A stretch of DNA of 64,000 bases from Actinomadura bangladeshensis (lineage in GTDB: Bacteria > Actinomycetota > Actinomycetes > Streptosporangiales > Streptosporangiaceae), in the NCBI RefSeq assembly GCF_004348335.1, contig NZ_SMJW01000005.1:1-64000 (forward strand). Direction: 5' to 3'. Both the position numbers and the translations under genes were made by a program. Shown here one piece after another: positions 33,939-44,259 of this stretch (positions are counted from its first letter, which is position 1; each line of letters begins with the position of its first letter). The notes under the pieces were generated by a model. The model did no database searches. It was not told the origin of the DNA and saw nothing but the letters and a program-made list of their open reading frames with translations.

Positions 33939-34710
33939 GCAGCGCGACCGGCACGCCTTCGTGAGCGGGGCGACCAGCGGCATCGGCCGCGCGGTCGCCG
34001 AGCGGCTGGCGGGGGAGGGCGCGCGGGTGTTCATCTGCGCCCGCGACGGCGAGGCCGTCGCCCGCACGATCAAGGAGCTGCGGGACGCCGGCGGCGACGT
34101 GGACGGCACCGCCTGCGACGTGCGCGACGCGGACCAGGTCCGGTCGCTGGTCGAGGAGGCCAACGCCGCCGGCCCGGTCAACGTCCTGGTCAACAACGTC
34201 GGGCGGGGCGGCGGCGGCCAGACCGCGCAGATCCCCGACGAACTGTGGGACGACGTCATCGCCACCAACCTGACCAGCGTCTTCCGTGTGACGCGCGCGT
34301 TCCTGGCGTCCGGGCTGAAGGACGCCGGGTGGGGGCGCATCATCAACATCGCGTCCACGGCGGGCAAGCAGGGCGTCGTCCTGGGCGCGCCGTACTCGGC
34401 GTCCAAGCACGGCGTCGTCGGCTTCACCAAGGCGCTCGGCCTGGAGCTGGCCAAGAGCGGCGTCACCGTGAACGCCGTCTGCCCCGGCTACGTCGAGACG
34501 CCCATGGCGCAGACCATCCGGCGCGGCTACGCCGACTACTGGGACGTCACCGAGGGCGAGGTGCTGGCCCGCTTCGAGGCCAAGATCCCGCTCGGCCGCT
34601 ACACGGCGCCCCGCGAGGTCGCCGCGATGGTCTCCTACCTGGCCGGCCCGGACACCGGGGCGGTCACCGCCCAGGCGATGAACGTGTGCGGCGGCCTGGG
34701 CAATTTCTGA
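33931..34710 (+). CDS. Type II polyketide C-9 ketoreductase (ActIII-like)
   Basis: Short-chain reductase of 259 residues matching the aromatic-polyketide KR family closely: SGATSGIGRAVAERL, NNVGRGGGGQTA, the catalytic block NIASTAGKQGVVLGAPYSAS with KHGVVGFTKALGLELA, VNAVCPGYVETPMA and the terminal AQAMNVCGGLGNF. NADPH-dependent reduction of the nascent poly-beta-ketone at C-9 fixes first-ring folding. ATG 33931 lies inside the end of the PKS gene, preceded by AAGGAGAACGACG. This enzyme ties the type I operon to the type II system. Confidence 0.93.
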
Positions 34711-34752
34711 GGACCCGCAACTTCCGAGGACCCGCGACTTCTGAGGAGTTCC
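34709..34752 (+). repeat. 17-bp tandem duplication before the aromatase gene
   Basis: Units GAGGACCCGCAACTTCC (34709-34725) and GAGGACCCGCGACTTCT (34726-34742) differ at two bases; a third partial unit GAGGAGTTCC follows. Each begins with a GAGGA that can act as a ribosome binding site; the last lies 6-7 bp before the ATG at 34754. Confidence 0.8.
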
Positions 34753-34753
34753 G

Positions 34754-35731
34754 ATGACCGTAGGAGAGGACACCGCGCCGGCGACCCGGCACACCGAGCA
34801 CGCCACCCGGATCAAGGCCCCGCCGGACGCGGTCTACCGGATCGTGGCGGACGTGACGACCTGGCCGGTGCACTTCCCGCCGACCGTGCGCGCCGTCCGG
34901 CTCTCCGGCGACGACCGCGCGGAGCGCATCCGGATCTGGGCGCTCGCCAACGGCGCGCTGCGCACCTGGGTGTCCGAGCGCGCCCTGGACCCGGGCGCGC
35001 GGACCGTCGAGTTCGCGCAGGCCGAGCCGAGCGCCCCGGTGGCCGCGATGCGCGGGACCTGGCGGATCGAGCCCGACGGGGACGGCGGCTCCCGCGTCGT
35101 CCTGGTCCACGACTACGCCGCCGTGGACGGCGACCCCGGCGCCCTCGCGCTCATCGACCGGGCCGTCGACGCCAACAGCGGCGCGGAGCTGGACGCGCTC
35201 AGGCGCGCGGCCGAGACTGCGACCGAGAGCGGGGCCGACACCGGCCTGTTCCTGGAGTTCAGCGACGGCGAGACCGTCCACGGGCCGCTGGAGGCGGCCT
35301 ACGACTTCGTCAACGAGTGCGACCGGTGGCCCGAGCGGCTCCCGCACGTGCTGCGCGTCGCCCTGACCGAGGACGAGCCCGGCCTCCAGTTCATGGAGAT
35401 GGACACGCGGTCGCCCGACGGGTCGGCGCACACCACCGCCTCCGGGCGGGTGTGCGTGCCGGGCGAGCGCATCGTCTACAAGCAGACCACCACGCCGCCC
35501 GTCATGCGGACCCACAACGGCGAGTGGCTGTTCGAGCCCGCCGGGGACGGCGCGGTCCGCGTCACGTCCCGGCACACGGTGGTCATCGACCCGGAGGCGC
35601 TGCCCGGGGCCGCCGGCGGGATGGACCTGCCGGCGGTGCGGCAGAAGATCCGCGAGACGCTCGGCGCCAACAGCAGGGCGACCCTGCGCGCGGCCAAGCG
35701 GTACGCGGAGGACGAGAGGAGCGGAAGATGA
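34754..35731 (+). CDS. Didomain polyketide aromatase/cyclase
   Basis: Protein of 325 residues with two START/Bet v1-like domains (about 12-150 and 160-315). First: HATRIKAPPDAVYRIVADVT, then WPVHFPPTVRAVRL. Second: GPLEAAYDFVNECDRWPERLPHV. The pattern is that of didomain ARO/CYCs such as ActVII and BexL, which act after C-9 reduction to close and aromatise the first ring. Located between the ketoreductase and the ACP genes; its stop overlaps the ACP start (ATGA). Confidence 0.92.
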   Translation: MTVGEDTAPATRHTEHATRIKAPPDAVYRIVADVTTWPVHFPPTVRAVRLSGDDRAERIRIWALANGALRTWVSERALDPGARTVEFAQAEPSAPVAAMRGTWRIEPDGDGGSRVVLVHDYAAVDGDPGALALIDRAVDANSGAELDALRRAAETATESGADTGLFLEFSDGETVHGPLEAAYDFVNECDRWPERLPHVLRVALTEDEPGLQFMEMDTRSPDGSAHTTASGRVCVPGERIVYKQTTTPPVMRTHNGEWLFEPAGDGAVRVTSRHTVVIDPEALPGAAGGMDLPAVRQKIRETLGANSRATLRAAKRYAEDERSGR

Positions 35732-35988
35732 GGGAACTGACACTGGACGGCCTCAAGGACGCGCTGCGCGCCGCGGCGGGTGAGGCGGAGACCCTGGAGG
35801 ACGGTTCGGCCGACCTGCTGGAGGTGCCGTTCTCCGACCTCGGCTACGACTCGCTCGCCGTCATGGAGACCACCGCGCAGGTGGAGCGCATGTTCGGCGT
35901 CGAACTGCCCGAGGAGGAGACCGCGGAACTGAAGACGCCCCGCGAATACCTGGAGTTCGTCAACGCCAGGCTCGGGCAGACCGTGTAA
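35728..35988 (+). CDS. Type II polyketide acyl carrier protein
   Basis: Carrier protein of 86 residues. Phosphopantetheine Ser42 is in DLGYDSLAVME, the usual motif of aromatic PKS ACPs. Last gene of the AT-PKS-KR-ARO-ACP operon, and separated by about 7 kb from its KS-alpha/KS-beta partners, which is unusual since the three normally lie together. A strong terminator follows. Confidence 0.95.
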   Translation: MRELTLDGLKDALRAAAGEAETLEDGSADLLEVPFSDLGYDSLAVMETTAQVERMFGVELPEEETAELKTPREYLEFVNARLGQTV

Positions 35989-36002
35989 GGACGGAAACGG
36001 CG

Positions 36003-36038
36003 AAAGAGCCGGCGGCCCATGCGGGTCGCCGGCTCTTT
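36003..36038. terminator. Bidirectional rho-independent terminator
   Basis: AAAGAGCCGGCG (36003-36014) pairs with CGCCGGCTCTTT (36027-36038): a 12-bp perfect stem around a 12-nt loop, followed by TTTTC on the plus strand. It separates the converging ACP operon and NTF2/SARP operon. Confidence 0.9.
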
Positions 36039-36099
36039 TCGGCGCGTTTTCCTGGGCGTTTTTACGGACGTTCAGGAAACGCTTGTTCGGGATGTACCG

Positions 36100-36525
36100 T
36101 CAGGACATCCCATCGACCCGGACGACCCGTTCCCGGATCAGCCAGGAATCGCCGTCCGGGACCAGCACGTCCTCGCAGGTGGTGCTGGAATGCAGTGCGG
36201 TCCCGTTCTCCTTGTCCGACTGGAGCACCAGGGCGTAGCTGATCACCCGGACGGTCCCGTCCTCGGGGACGATGCGGCTCATGCCGAGCCAGTGCCGCCG
36301 GACGATCCCCGCCTCCGCGAGCTTGTCGGCGACCGCCCGGGACGCCGACCGGATCCGGTCGCGGCCGCGGACGGGCTCGGGGTGGCCCTGGGCGTCGAAC
36401 ACGCCGTCGGAGGTGAAGGCGTCCGCCCACTCCTCGACCCTTCCGGCGTCGAGGAGCTGCATGTGCCAGGCGTAGAAGTCGTCGATGGCGGCCCGCAGCT
36501 CGGCGGGCGCGATGGTGGTCGGCAC
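36100..36525 (-). CDS. NTF2/SnoaL-like protein
   Basis: Cone-fold protein of 141 residues: IDDFYAWHMQLLDAGRVEEW then FTSDGVFDAQGHPEPVRGRD is the start of the SnoaL-like/NTF2 superfamily, and the end has the usual strands (ALHSSTTCEDVLVPDGDSWL). Homologues in aromatic polyketide clusters act as cyclases or dehydratases, or assist tailoring (ActVI-ORFA type). Reads from a GTG with GGGAAG upstream. Likely co-transcribed with the SARP gene, 31 bp away. Confidence 0.78.
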   Translation of the reverse strand: MPTTIAPAELRAAIDDFYAWHMQLLDAGRVEEWADAFTSDGVFDAQGHPEPVRGRDRIRSASRAVADKLAEAGIVRRHWLGMSRIVPEDGTVRVISYALVLQSDKENGTALHSSTTCEDVLVPDGDSWLIRERVVRVDGMS

Positions 36526-36556
36526 GGGTGCTTCCCTTCGGTGAGTCGGATTCCGG

Positions 36557-37444
36557 TCAGTGGACGGGCTGCGCGGACGGCAGCCCGGTGCGCCGCGGCG
36601 GCCGGGGCCCCGGCACGGCCCGCTTCACCGCGCCGGGCCCGGCGGGCGCGGCCGCCCTGCCCTCGGTGCAGGCCAGCGGCGTCCTCGGCTGCTCGCCCTG
36701 CAGGACGGCGGTGTGCACCTCGCTCAGCTCGGGGGACGGGCTGAGCCCGAGGTCCTCGGCCAGGATGTGCCGGGCCGCGTGGAACGCCTCCAGGGCGTCG
36801 TAGCGGCGGCCGGAGCGCGCCAGCGCGCACACCAGGAGGGTGTGGTACCACTCGTCGTACGGCTTCAGCGCGACCAGCGACCGCAGCTCGCCGATGAGCT
36901 CGCGGTGCCGGCCGAGCCGCAGGTCGGCCTCGATGCGCAGGTTCAGCGCGTGGGCGCGGTGCTCGTCCAGCGCCGCGGCGTGGCTCTCCAGCACCCGGCC
37001 CAGCTCGACGTTGGCCATCGGCGGGCCCGTCCACAGGTCGAGCGCGCGGCACAGCGGATCCACGGCGTCGGCGGCGCGGCCGTCCTGCAGCAGCGCGCGG
37101 CCCTCGGCGAGCAGCCGGTCGAACCGGCTGAGGTCGAGTTGCTCGGGCGCGACCCGCAGCAGGTAGCCGGGCGGGCGGGTGAGCAGGACGTCCTCGTCCC
37201 CCGCCGGGGCGGCGCCGGCGGTCAGCCAGCGCCGGATCTGGTACACGTACGTCTGAGCGGTGCGGGCCGCGCTGCGCGGCGGGTCGTCCCCCCACAGCTC
37301 CTCGATGATCGTGTCGAGTGGCACGACGCGACCACCGCGCACCAGCAGCAGCGCGAGCGTGTTCAGCACGCGCGGCGCGGTCGGTGCGAACGCGGATCCG
37401 CCGCCCGCGACCTCCAGCGGGCCGAGCAGCTTGAAGTGGAGCAT
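36557..37444 (-). CDS. SARP-family pathway activator
   Basis: Protein of 295 residues of the ActII-ORF4/DnrI class. N-terminal OmpR-type winged helix (LLGPLEV, PRVLNTLALLLVRGGRVVPL, then TYVYQIRRWL) and the bacterial transcriptional activation domain (LDLSRFDRLLAEGRALLQDG, then DEWYHTLLVCALARSGRRYD). Pro/Arg-rich tail of about 45 residues. It most likely binds the heptamer repeats at 20793, 24101, 24168 and 39166. Convergent to the ACP operon and divergent from the exporter gene. Confidence 0.93.
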   Translation of the reverse strand: MLHFKLLGPLEVAGGGSAFAPTAPRVLNTLALLLVRGGRVVPLDTIIEELWGDDPPRSAARTAQTYVYQIRRWLTAGAAPAGDEDVLLTRPPGYLLRVAPEQLDLSRFDRLLAEGRALLQDGRAADAVDPLCRALDLWTGPPMANVELGRVLESHAAALDEHRAHALNLRIEADLRLGRHRELIGELRSLVALKPYDEWYHTLLVCALARSGRRYDALEAFHAARHILAEDLGLSPSPELSEVHTAVLQGEQPRTPLACTEGRAAAPAGPGAVKRAVPGPRPPRRTGLPSAQPVH

Positions 37445-37707
37445 ACGAGTTTCGACCTCCGTGGATCTGGTCGTGGTCGTTCATGACATTCGCCGCTTTT
37501 AGCCGTGCAGGCGCGCTCTAAGCGCCGCATCGTCGTTCGGTGCGGCGCGGGGTCCCCGAACGTCCACCGCCGGGTGCGCCTTTCGGTCGGCGGGGGGTGT
37601 CGAAAGGAGTACTCCGCGGTCTGGGCGAACGCGTTTCCCGCGACCGCCGCCGGTTATCAAGCGCGACGTCAGAGAACCCCCTCGTCGACCGAAGAGGAGT
37701 GACCTCG
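37445..37707. other. Divergent promoter region between SARP and exporter genes
   Basis: 263 bp without a gene. A GCGACCG (37640-37646), 8 bp, TATCAA (37655-37660) arrangement resembles half of a SARP promoter, but no further heptamer in 11-bp phase is visible. GAGGAG at 37693-37698 is the ribosome binding site of the exporter gene. An AT-richer patch (CTTTTAGC) near 37495 may belong to the SARP promoter. Confidence 0.35.
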
Positions 37708-39159
<1,452 letters not shown>

Positions 39160-39165
39160 GCCCTC

Positions 39166-39208
39166 TCGACAGCATCCCGACAGGACGTCGACGGACGCGG
39201 GCGAGAGT
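39166..39208 (+). promoter_or_regulatory. SARP-type promoter of the ten-gene tailoring/minimal PKS operon
   Basis: TCGACAG (39166-39172), CCGACAG (39177-39183), TCGACGG (39188-39194): three heptamers exactly 11 bp apart, then 8 bp, then GAGAGT (39203-39208) as the -10. The ATG at 39216 is 7 bp further, without Shine-Dalgarno sequence, so the transcript should be leaderless. The clearest of the four SARP sites. Confidence 0.72.
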
Positions 39209-39215
39209 GGGCCCC

Positions 39216-39719
39216 ATGGATGCGAGCCAGCGAGCGACCCCGGTCGCGGTCCCTCCCGTCCGCAAGTCCGTCGACGTCCCCGTGCCGGTGGAGCGCGCCT
39301 TCGCGCACTTCACCGGGCGGCCGACCGAGTGGTGGCCGGAGAGCCACGCACTGGTCGCCGCCCGGGAGAGGGTGGTCTTCGAGCCGCGCGCGGGCGGCCG
39401 CTGGTACGAGCGCTCCGCCGACGGCCGCGAGCTCGACTGGGGCCGCGTGCTGGCCTGGGAGCCGCCGCACCGCCTCGTGCTGACGTGGCGCATCGACGGC
39501 GACTTCCGACCCATCGGCGACGACGAGCGGGCCAGCCGCGTCGAGGTGACCTTCACCCCGGACGGGCCCGGGTCGACCCGCGTGGAACTGGCGCATGTGG
39601 AGCTGGCGCGGCACGGCCGCGGCGCCGCGCGCGTCCGCGCGGCCATCGACGGCCCGAGCCCCGGCGACACGCTCGCCCGGTTCGCCGCCGCCCTCACCTC
39701 AGGAGGCGACCATGCCTGA
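39216..39719 (+). CDS. SRPBCC (AHSA1-like) domain protein
   Basis: Protein of 167 residues with the AHSA1/START-like fold: VRKSVDVPVPVERAFAHFTG at the start, FEPRAGGRWYERSADG, LAWEPPHRLVLTWRI, and a long C-terminal helix. The sequence does not resemble the polyketide aromatases of the cluster closely enough to call it a cyclase. First gene of the operon driven by the SARP promoter at 39166. The end overlaps the P450 start. Confidence 0.75.
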   Translation: MDASQRATPVAVPPVRKSVDVPVPVERAFAHFTGRPTEWWPESHALVAARERVVFEPRAGGRWYERSADGRELDWGRVLAWEPPHRLVLTWRIDGDFRPIGDDERASRVEVTFTPDGPGSTRVELAHVELARHGRGAARVRAAIDGPSPGDTLARFAAALTSGGDHA

Positions 39720-40938
39720 CCGCGAATGCCCCTACGAGCACGAGCAGCAGAACGAGGCGCGCGGTGCGCCCTTCCCCTGGCGCCGGCCCGGCCCGTTCGC
39801 CCCGCCCGACCGGCACGGCGAGTGCCGCGCGCGGCCCGGCCTCACCCGGGTCCCGCGCTCCGCCGGCGAACCGACCTGGGTCGTCACCCGGTACGCTGAG
39901 GTCCGGGAGGCGCTGAACGACGAACGGCTCGGCAACGACCGGGGCCACCCCGGGTTCCCCGCCCCGTTCCCGATCCCCGAGGACTTCACGCTCAACTCGT
40001 CCCTGCTCGGCATGGACCCGCCCCGGCACACCGACTACCGCAAGCGGGTCGCCAAGGACTTCACCGTCCGGCGCGTCAAGCTGCTGCGGCCCCGCGTCGA
40101 GGAGATCGTCGGCAGGCAGACCAGCGCGCTGCTGGAGGCGGGCCCGCCGGGGGACCTGCTCGCCGGCCTCGCGCTGCCGGTCACCATCTCGGTGATCATG
40201 GAGCTGCTCGGGATCCCCCCGAAGGACAAGGACTTCCTGCACGTCCGCACCCGCACCATGTTCGGCGGGACGGCCACGGCCGCCGAGCGCAAGGAGGCCG
40301 TCAACCAGCTGGACGCCTACTTCCGCGCCCTCGTCGCGGCCAAGTACGACGCGCCCGGCGACGACCTGGTCTCCAAGCTCACCGGCGCCTTCCCGCGCGA
40401 GGACGACTTCGACGAGCTGGTCCACCTGACGCGGCTGCTGTTCAACGGCGGGCACGAGAGCACCGCCAGCATGATCGCGCTCGGCACGCTGGCGCTGCTG
40501 TGCCACCCCGAGCAGCTCGACCTGCTGCGCGGCGACCCCGACCTCGCGCCGTCCGCCGTCGAGGAACTGCTGCGCTACCTCAGCGTCACCGACCTCACCA
40601 CGGCGCGCGTCGCGCGGACCGGCCTGACGATCTCCGGCACCGAGGTGCGGGAGGGCGAGGGCGTCTTCCCGCTCACCGCCGCCGCCAACCGGGACCCCGA
40701 GGCGTTCGACCGCCCCGACGAGCTCGACATCACCCGCGGGTCCCGCAAGCACCTGGCGTTCGGCCACGGCCGGCACCTCTGCCTCGGGTCCGAGCTGGCC
40801 CGGCTGGAGCTGGAGGTCGTCTTCCGCACGCTCTACCGCCGGCTGCCCGAGCTGCGGCTCGCCGTCCCGTTCGAGGAGCTGTCCTTCAAGGACGGCGGGC
40901 TGGTGTACGGCGTCGAGACGCTGCCCGTGACCTGGTGA
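39712..40938 (+). CDS. Cytochrome P450
   Basis: P450 of 408 residues. I-helix FNGGHESTASM (the usual acid-alcohol pair reads Glu-Ser), ExxR in VEELLRYL, heme-binding loop FGHGRHLCLGSELARLE with Cys357. Very probably hydroxylates or couples the aromatic polyketide. It needs ferredoxin and reductase, none of which are in the window. The ATG overlaps the preceding gene by 8 bp with AGGAGG upstream. Confidence 0.92.
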   Translation: MPDRECPYEHEQQNEARGAPFPWRRPGPFAPPDRHGECRARPGLTRVPRSAGEPTWVVTRYAEVREALNDERLGNDRGHPGFPAPFPIPEDFTLNSSLLGMDPPRHTDYRKRVAKDFTVRRVKLLRPRVEEIVGRQTSALLEAGPPGDLLAGLALPVTISVIMELLGIPPKDKDFLHVRTRTMFGGTATAAERKEAVNQLDAYFRALVAAKYDAPGDDLVSKLTGAFPREDDFDELVHLTRLLFNGGHESTASMIALGTLALLCHPEQLDLLRGDPDLAPSAVEELLRYLSVTDLTTARVARTGLTISGTEVREGEGVFPLTAAANRDPEAFDRPDELDITRGSRKHLAFGHGRHLCLGSELARLELEVVFRTLYRRLPELRLAVPFEELSFKDGGLVYGVETLPVTW

Positions 40939-40959
40939 CCCGGCTGGAGTGATGAACCC

Positions 40960-42102
40960 ATGACCATGACCACCACCGACGAGCGGACGGCCCTCGACGC
41001 CGCCGTGCGGGCCGCCGCCGAGCACGCCGGAGAAGCCGACCGCACCGGGCGGCTGGACGGCGCGGCGGTCGCCGCCGTGGCCGCGACCCCCCTGCCCCGG
41101 CACTTCACGCCCGCCCGCTGGGGCGGCGCGGAGTCCACGTTCCACGAGCTGACCGGCGCGGTCGCCCGGATCGGCGAGGCGTGCGCGTCCACCGCCTGGT
41201 GCGCCGCGATGTTCGCCTACACCGGCCGGTTCGCCGCGCATCTGCCGATCGACGGGCAGCGCGACCTGTGGGACGGCACGCCGGGCGCGCTGCTCGTCCC
41301 CGGCCTGGTGCCCGCCGGGTCCGCCGAGGAGACCGAGGGCGGTTTCCTGCTGCGCGGACGCTGGCGCTATGTCAGCGGCGTCGAGTTCGCCGACTGGGCG
41401 CTCATCGCCGGACCCGCGCCGGGCGGCATCGAGCCGCGCTTCTTCGCGGTGCCCAGCGCCGACTTCACCTTCGAGCGGACCTGGGACGCGGTCGGCATGC
41501 GCGCCACCGGCAGCCACACCCTCATCGTGGACGAGGTCTTCGTGCCCGCCCACCGGACGGTGCTGTTCAAGGAGGTGATGGGCGGCCTCAACCAGACCTC
41601 GCAGGCACCGCAGCACAACGTCCCGCTGCCCGCGGTCGGCGGCCTGACCTGCATCACCGCGCTGCTCGGCGCGGCGCGCGGCGCGCTGGCCGCCGCGACC
41701 CGCACGGCCGCCGCCAAACGCGCGGCGGCCCCGCCCGCCGCCGCGCCGCGCACCGGGGGGCCGCCGCCCGCCGGCGACGCGGCCTCGCTGGACATCGCGA
41801 CGTCCGCCGCGCGGATCGAGGCGGCCGGGCTGCTGGTCGACCGGGTCGTGTCGGCGCTGGACGCCGGCGAGGGCCGGGCCCGCGCGTTCGAGAACGCCAA
41901 CCGCGCCTCCTACGCGGCGTCCCTGCTGGTGGAGGCGGTCAACACGCTGATGAGGTCGGCGGGCACCGCCGCGCAGGACCGCGGCGACCCGCTGCAGCGC
42001 TGCTGGCGGGACGTCACCGTCGGCTGCTCGCACGCCGCGCTGCGCCCCGAACGCGCCGCGCCCGGCTTCGTCGAGGCGCTCGCCGAGCGCGTCCGGACCT
42101 GA
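40960..42102 (+). CDS. Two-component flavin-dependent monooxygenase, acyl-CoA dehydrogenase fold
   Basis: Protein of 380 residues of the HpaB/ActVA-ORF5-like group D monooxygenases. The N-terminal helical part, the strand region (RWRYVSGVEFADWALIAG, then WDAVGMRATGSHTLIVDEVFV) and the C-terminal helices with RASYAASLLVEAVN all fit. An unusually Ala/Pro-rich loop lies near residues 255-275. It uses reduced flavin from the reductase at 20869 to hydroxylate the aromatic intermediate. Separated from the P450 gene by 21 bp. Confidence 0.85.
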   Translation: MTMTTTDERTALDAAVRAAAEHAGEADRTGRLDGAAVAAVAATPLPRHFTPARWGGAESTFHELTGAVARIGEACASTAWCAAMFAYTGRFAAHLPIDGQRDLWDGTPGALLVPGLVPAGSAEETEGGFLLRGRWRYVSGVEFADWALIAGPAPGGIEPRFFAVPSADFTFERTWDAVGMRATGSHTLIVDEVFVPAHRTVLFKEVMGGLNQTSQAPQHNVPLPAVGGLTCITALLGAARGALAAATRTAAAKRAAAPPAAAPRTGGPPPAGDAASLDIATSAARIEAAGLLVDRVVSALDAGEGRARAFENANRASYAASLLVEAVNTLMRSAGTAAQDRGDPLQRCWRDVTVGCSHAALRPERAAPGFVEALAERVRT

Positions 42103-42124
42103 CGGAGCCCGAGAGGAGACGACG

Positions 42125-42976
42125 ATGGAATACGGAGTGGCACTGCCGACCATGGTCCGCGGAGTGCGCGGCCGCGACCTGCTGGAGTGGGCGCGCCGGG
42201 CCGAGGCGGCCGGGTTCGCCGACCTCGCGGTGCTCGACCGGCTGGTGTACGGCAACGACGAGCCGCTCGTCACGCTGGCCGCCGCCGCGGCCGCGACCGA
42301 GCGGATCAGGCTGACCACGGGCATCCTCATCGCCCCGTACCGGAGCAGCGCGGCGCTGGTCGCCAAGCAGGCCGCGTCCGTGCACCACCTGTCCGGCGGG
42401 CGGCTCACCCTCGGCGTCGCGGCGGGCGCCAGGCCCGACGACTACGCCGCGGCCGGCGCCGAGTTCGGCGACCGCGGCCGCCGCCTCGACGCGATGCTCG
42501 CCGAGATGCGCAAGGTCTGGGCGGGCTGCGAGATCGGGCCGGAGCCGCCCGGCGGCGATCCCGAGGTCCTCGTCGGCGGGCGGGCGCCGGCCGCGCTGCG
42601 CCGGGTCGCCGCGCACGGCGACGGGTACTTCGCCGCCGCCGGACCGCCGCACACGTTCGCCGAGCGGGCCGCCGACGTCCGCCGCCGCTGGCGCGAGTCC
42701 GGACGGCGCGGCAAGCCGCGCATGGTCGCGCAGGCGTACTACGCCCTCGGCCCGGACGCGGACGCCGCCGTCCGCGAGCACCTCGGCGACTACTACTCCT
42801 TCGCCGGGAGGCTCGCCGAGATGATGATCAAGGGAGCGCCGACCGGGCCCGCCCGGCTGCGCGACACGGCCCGCGCCTTCGCCGAGGCCGGATGCGACGA
42901 ACTGGTGCTGGTGCCCTGCGCGTCCGGGCCCGAGCAGCTGGACCTGCTGGCCGAGGCACTCGGGGAGGCCGCCTGA
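42125..42976 (+). CDS. Luciferase-like (LLM) flavin-dependent oxidoreductase
   Basis: Protein of 283 residues with the LLM (alpha/beta)8 pattern: ARRAEAAGFADLAVLDRL, TTGILIAPYRSSAALVAKQAA as in F420- or FMN-dependent members, LGVAAGARPDDYAAAGAEF, VLVGGRAPAALRRVA. It may act as a monooxygenase or F420-dependent reductase on the polyketide; the cofactor cannot be told from sequence. GAGAGGAGACGACG precedes the ATG. The stop shares a base with the KS-alpha start (TGATG). Confidence 0.82.
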   Translation: MEYGVALPTMVRGVRGRDLLEWARRAEAAGFADLAVLDRLVYGNDEPLVTLAAAAAATERIRLTTGILIAPYRSSAALVAKQAASVHHLSGGRLTLGVAAGARPDDYAAAGAEFGDRGRRLDAMLAEMRKVWAGCEIGPEPPGGDPEVLVGGRAPAALRRVAAHGDGYFAAAGPPHTFAERAADVRRRWRESGRRGKPRMVAQAYYALGPDADAAVREHLGDYYSFAGRLAEMMIKGAPTGPARLRDTARAFAEAGCDELVLVPCASGPEQLDLLAEALGEAA

Positions 42977-44259
42977 TGTCCCGACGAAGAACCGTCATCA
43001 CCGGGATCGGCGTGGTCGCCCCCGGCGGGATCGGCACCGGGCCCTTCTGGGAGCTGGTCACCTCGGGGCGGACGGCGACGCGCCGCATCACCCAGTTCGA
43101 CCCGTCCGGGCACCGCTGCCAGGTCGCCGCCGAATGCGACTTCGACCCGGCCGCCGCCGGGCTCACCCCGCGCGAGATCCGGCGCACCGACCGGTTCGTC
43201 CAGCTCGCGAAGGTGGCCGCGCGCGAGGCCGTGGACGACAGCGGCCTCACCGTCGACGACCGGCTCGCCGCGCGCACCGGCGTCGCGATGGGCAGCGCGG
43301 TCGCCGGCACCAAGAGCATGGAGGCCGAGTACGTCGTGCTCAGCGACGGCGGCGCGCACTGGAACGTCGACCCCGCCTACGTCAGCCCGCACATGTACGA
43401 CTACTTCCTGCCCAGTTCGGTGGCCGCCGAGGTCGCGCTGACCACGGGCGCGCGCGGCCCGGCCACGGTCGTCTCGACGGGCTGCACGTCCGGGATCGAC
43501 GCGGTGGCGCACGCCGCCGAGGTGATCCGGGACGGGGCCGCCGACGTCGTGGTCACCGGCGGCAGCGACGCCCCGATCTCGCCGATCACCGTCACCTGCT
43601 TCGACGTGATCAAGGCGCAGTCGGTGCACAACGACGACCCGGCCCGCGCCTGCCGCCCGTTCGACCGCACCCGCCGCGGCCTGATCCTCGGCGAGGGCTC
43701 CGCCGTGCTCGTGCTGGAGGAGTACGAGCACGCCCGGCGGCGCGGCGCGCGGATCTACACCGAGCTCGCGGGCGCCGCGTCCCGGTGCAACGCCTTCCAC
43801 ATGACCGGCCTCAAACCGGACGGCCGGGAGATGGCCGAGGCGATCACCACCGCGCTCGGTGAGGCCCGGATGGACCCGGGCGACGTGGACTACGTGAACG
43901 CGCACGGCTCGGGCACCAAGCAGAACGACCGGCACGAGACCGCCGCGTTCAAGCGCGCCCTCGGCGAGCACGCCCGCCGCGTGCCGGTCAGCGGGATCAA
44001 GGCGGCGGTCGGCCACTCGCTCGGCGCGATCGGGTCCATCGAGATCGCCGCGTGCGCGCTGGCGATGGAGCACGGCGTGGTGCCGCCCACCGCCAACCTG
44101 CGCGAGCCCGACCCCGAATGCGACCTGGACTACGTCCCGCTGGACGCGCGCGAGCACCGCGTGCGCGGGGCGCTGACGGTCGGCAGCGGGTTCGGCGGGT
44201 TCCAGAGCGCGATGGTGTTCCGCGACCCGGAGAGCGCCTCGGAAGGGAGGAGCGCATGA
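42976..44259 (+). CDS. Type II polyketide ketosynthase, KS-alpha subunit
   Basis: Ketosynthase of 427 residues. Active-site Cys170 is in VSTGCTSGIDA; the His motifs are VNAHGSGTKQNDRHE and KAAVGHSLGAIGS. Together with KS-beta and the ACP it builds the poly-beta-ketone chain from malonyl units. The pair is preceded by tailoring genes instead of being first in the operon. Chain length cannot be derived by eye. Confidence 0.96.
   Translation: MSRRRTVITGIGVVAPGGIGTGPFWELVTSGRTATRRITQFDPSGHRCQVAAECDFDPAAAGLTPREIRRTDRFVQLAKVAAREAVDDSGLTVDDRLAARTGVAMGSAVAGTKSMEAEYVVLSDGGAHWNVDPAYVSPHMYDYFLPSSVAAEVALTTGARGPATVVSTGCTSGIDAVAHAAEVIRDGAADVVVTGGSDAPISPITVTCFDVIKAQSVHNDDPARACRPFDRTRRGLILGEGSAVLVLEEYEHARRRGARIYTELAGAASRCNAFHMTGLKPDGREMAEAITTALGEARMDPGDVDYVNAHGSGTKQNDRHETAAFKRALGEHARRVPVSGIKAAVGHSLGAIGSIEIAACALAMEHGVVPPTANLREPDPECDLDYVPLDAREHRVRGALTVGSGFGGFQSAMVFRDPESASEGRSA

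Noticed and set aside
37640-37660. GCGACCG, 8 bp, TATCAA in front of the exporter gene as a fifth SARP promoter
   Set aside because: Only one heptamer is in phase; positions 11 and 22 bp upstream do not match. Too weak to call.
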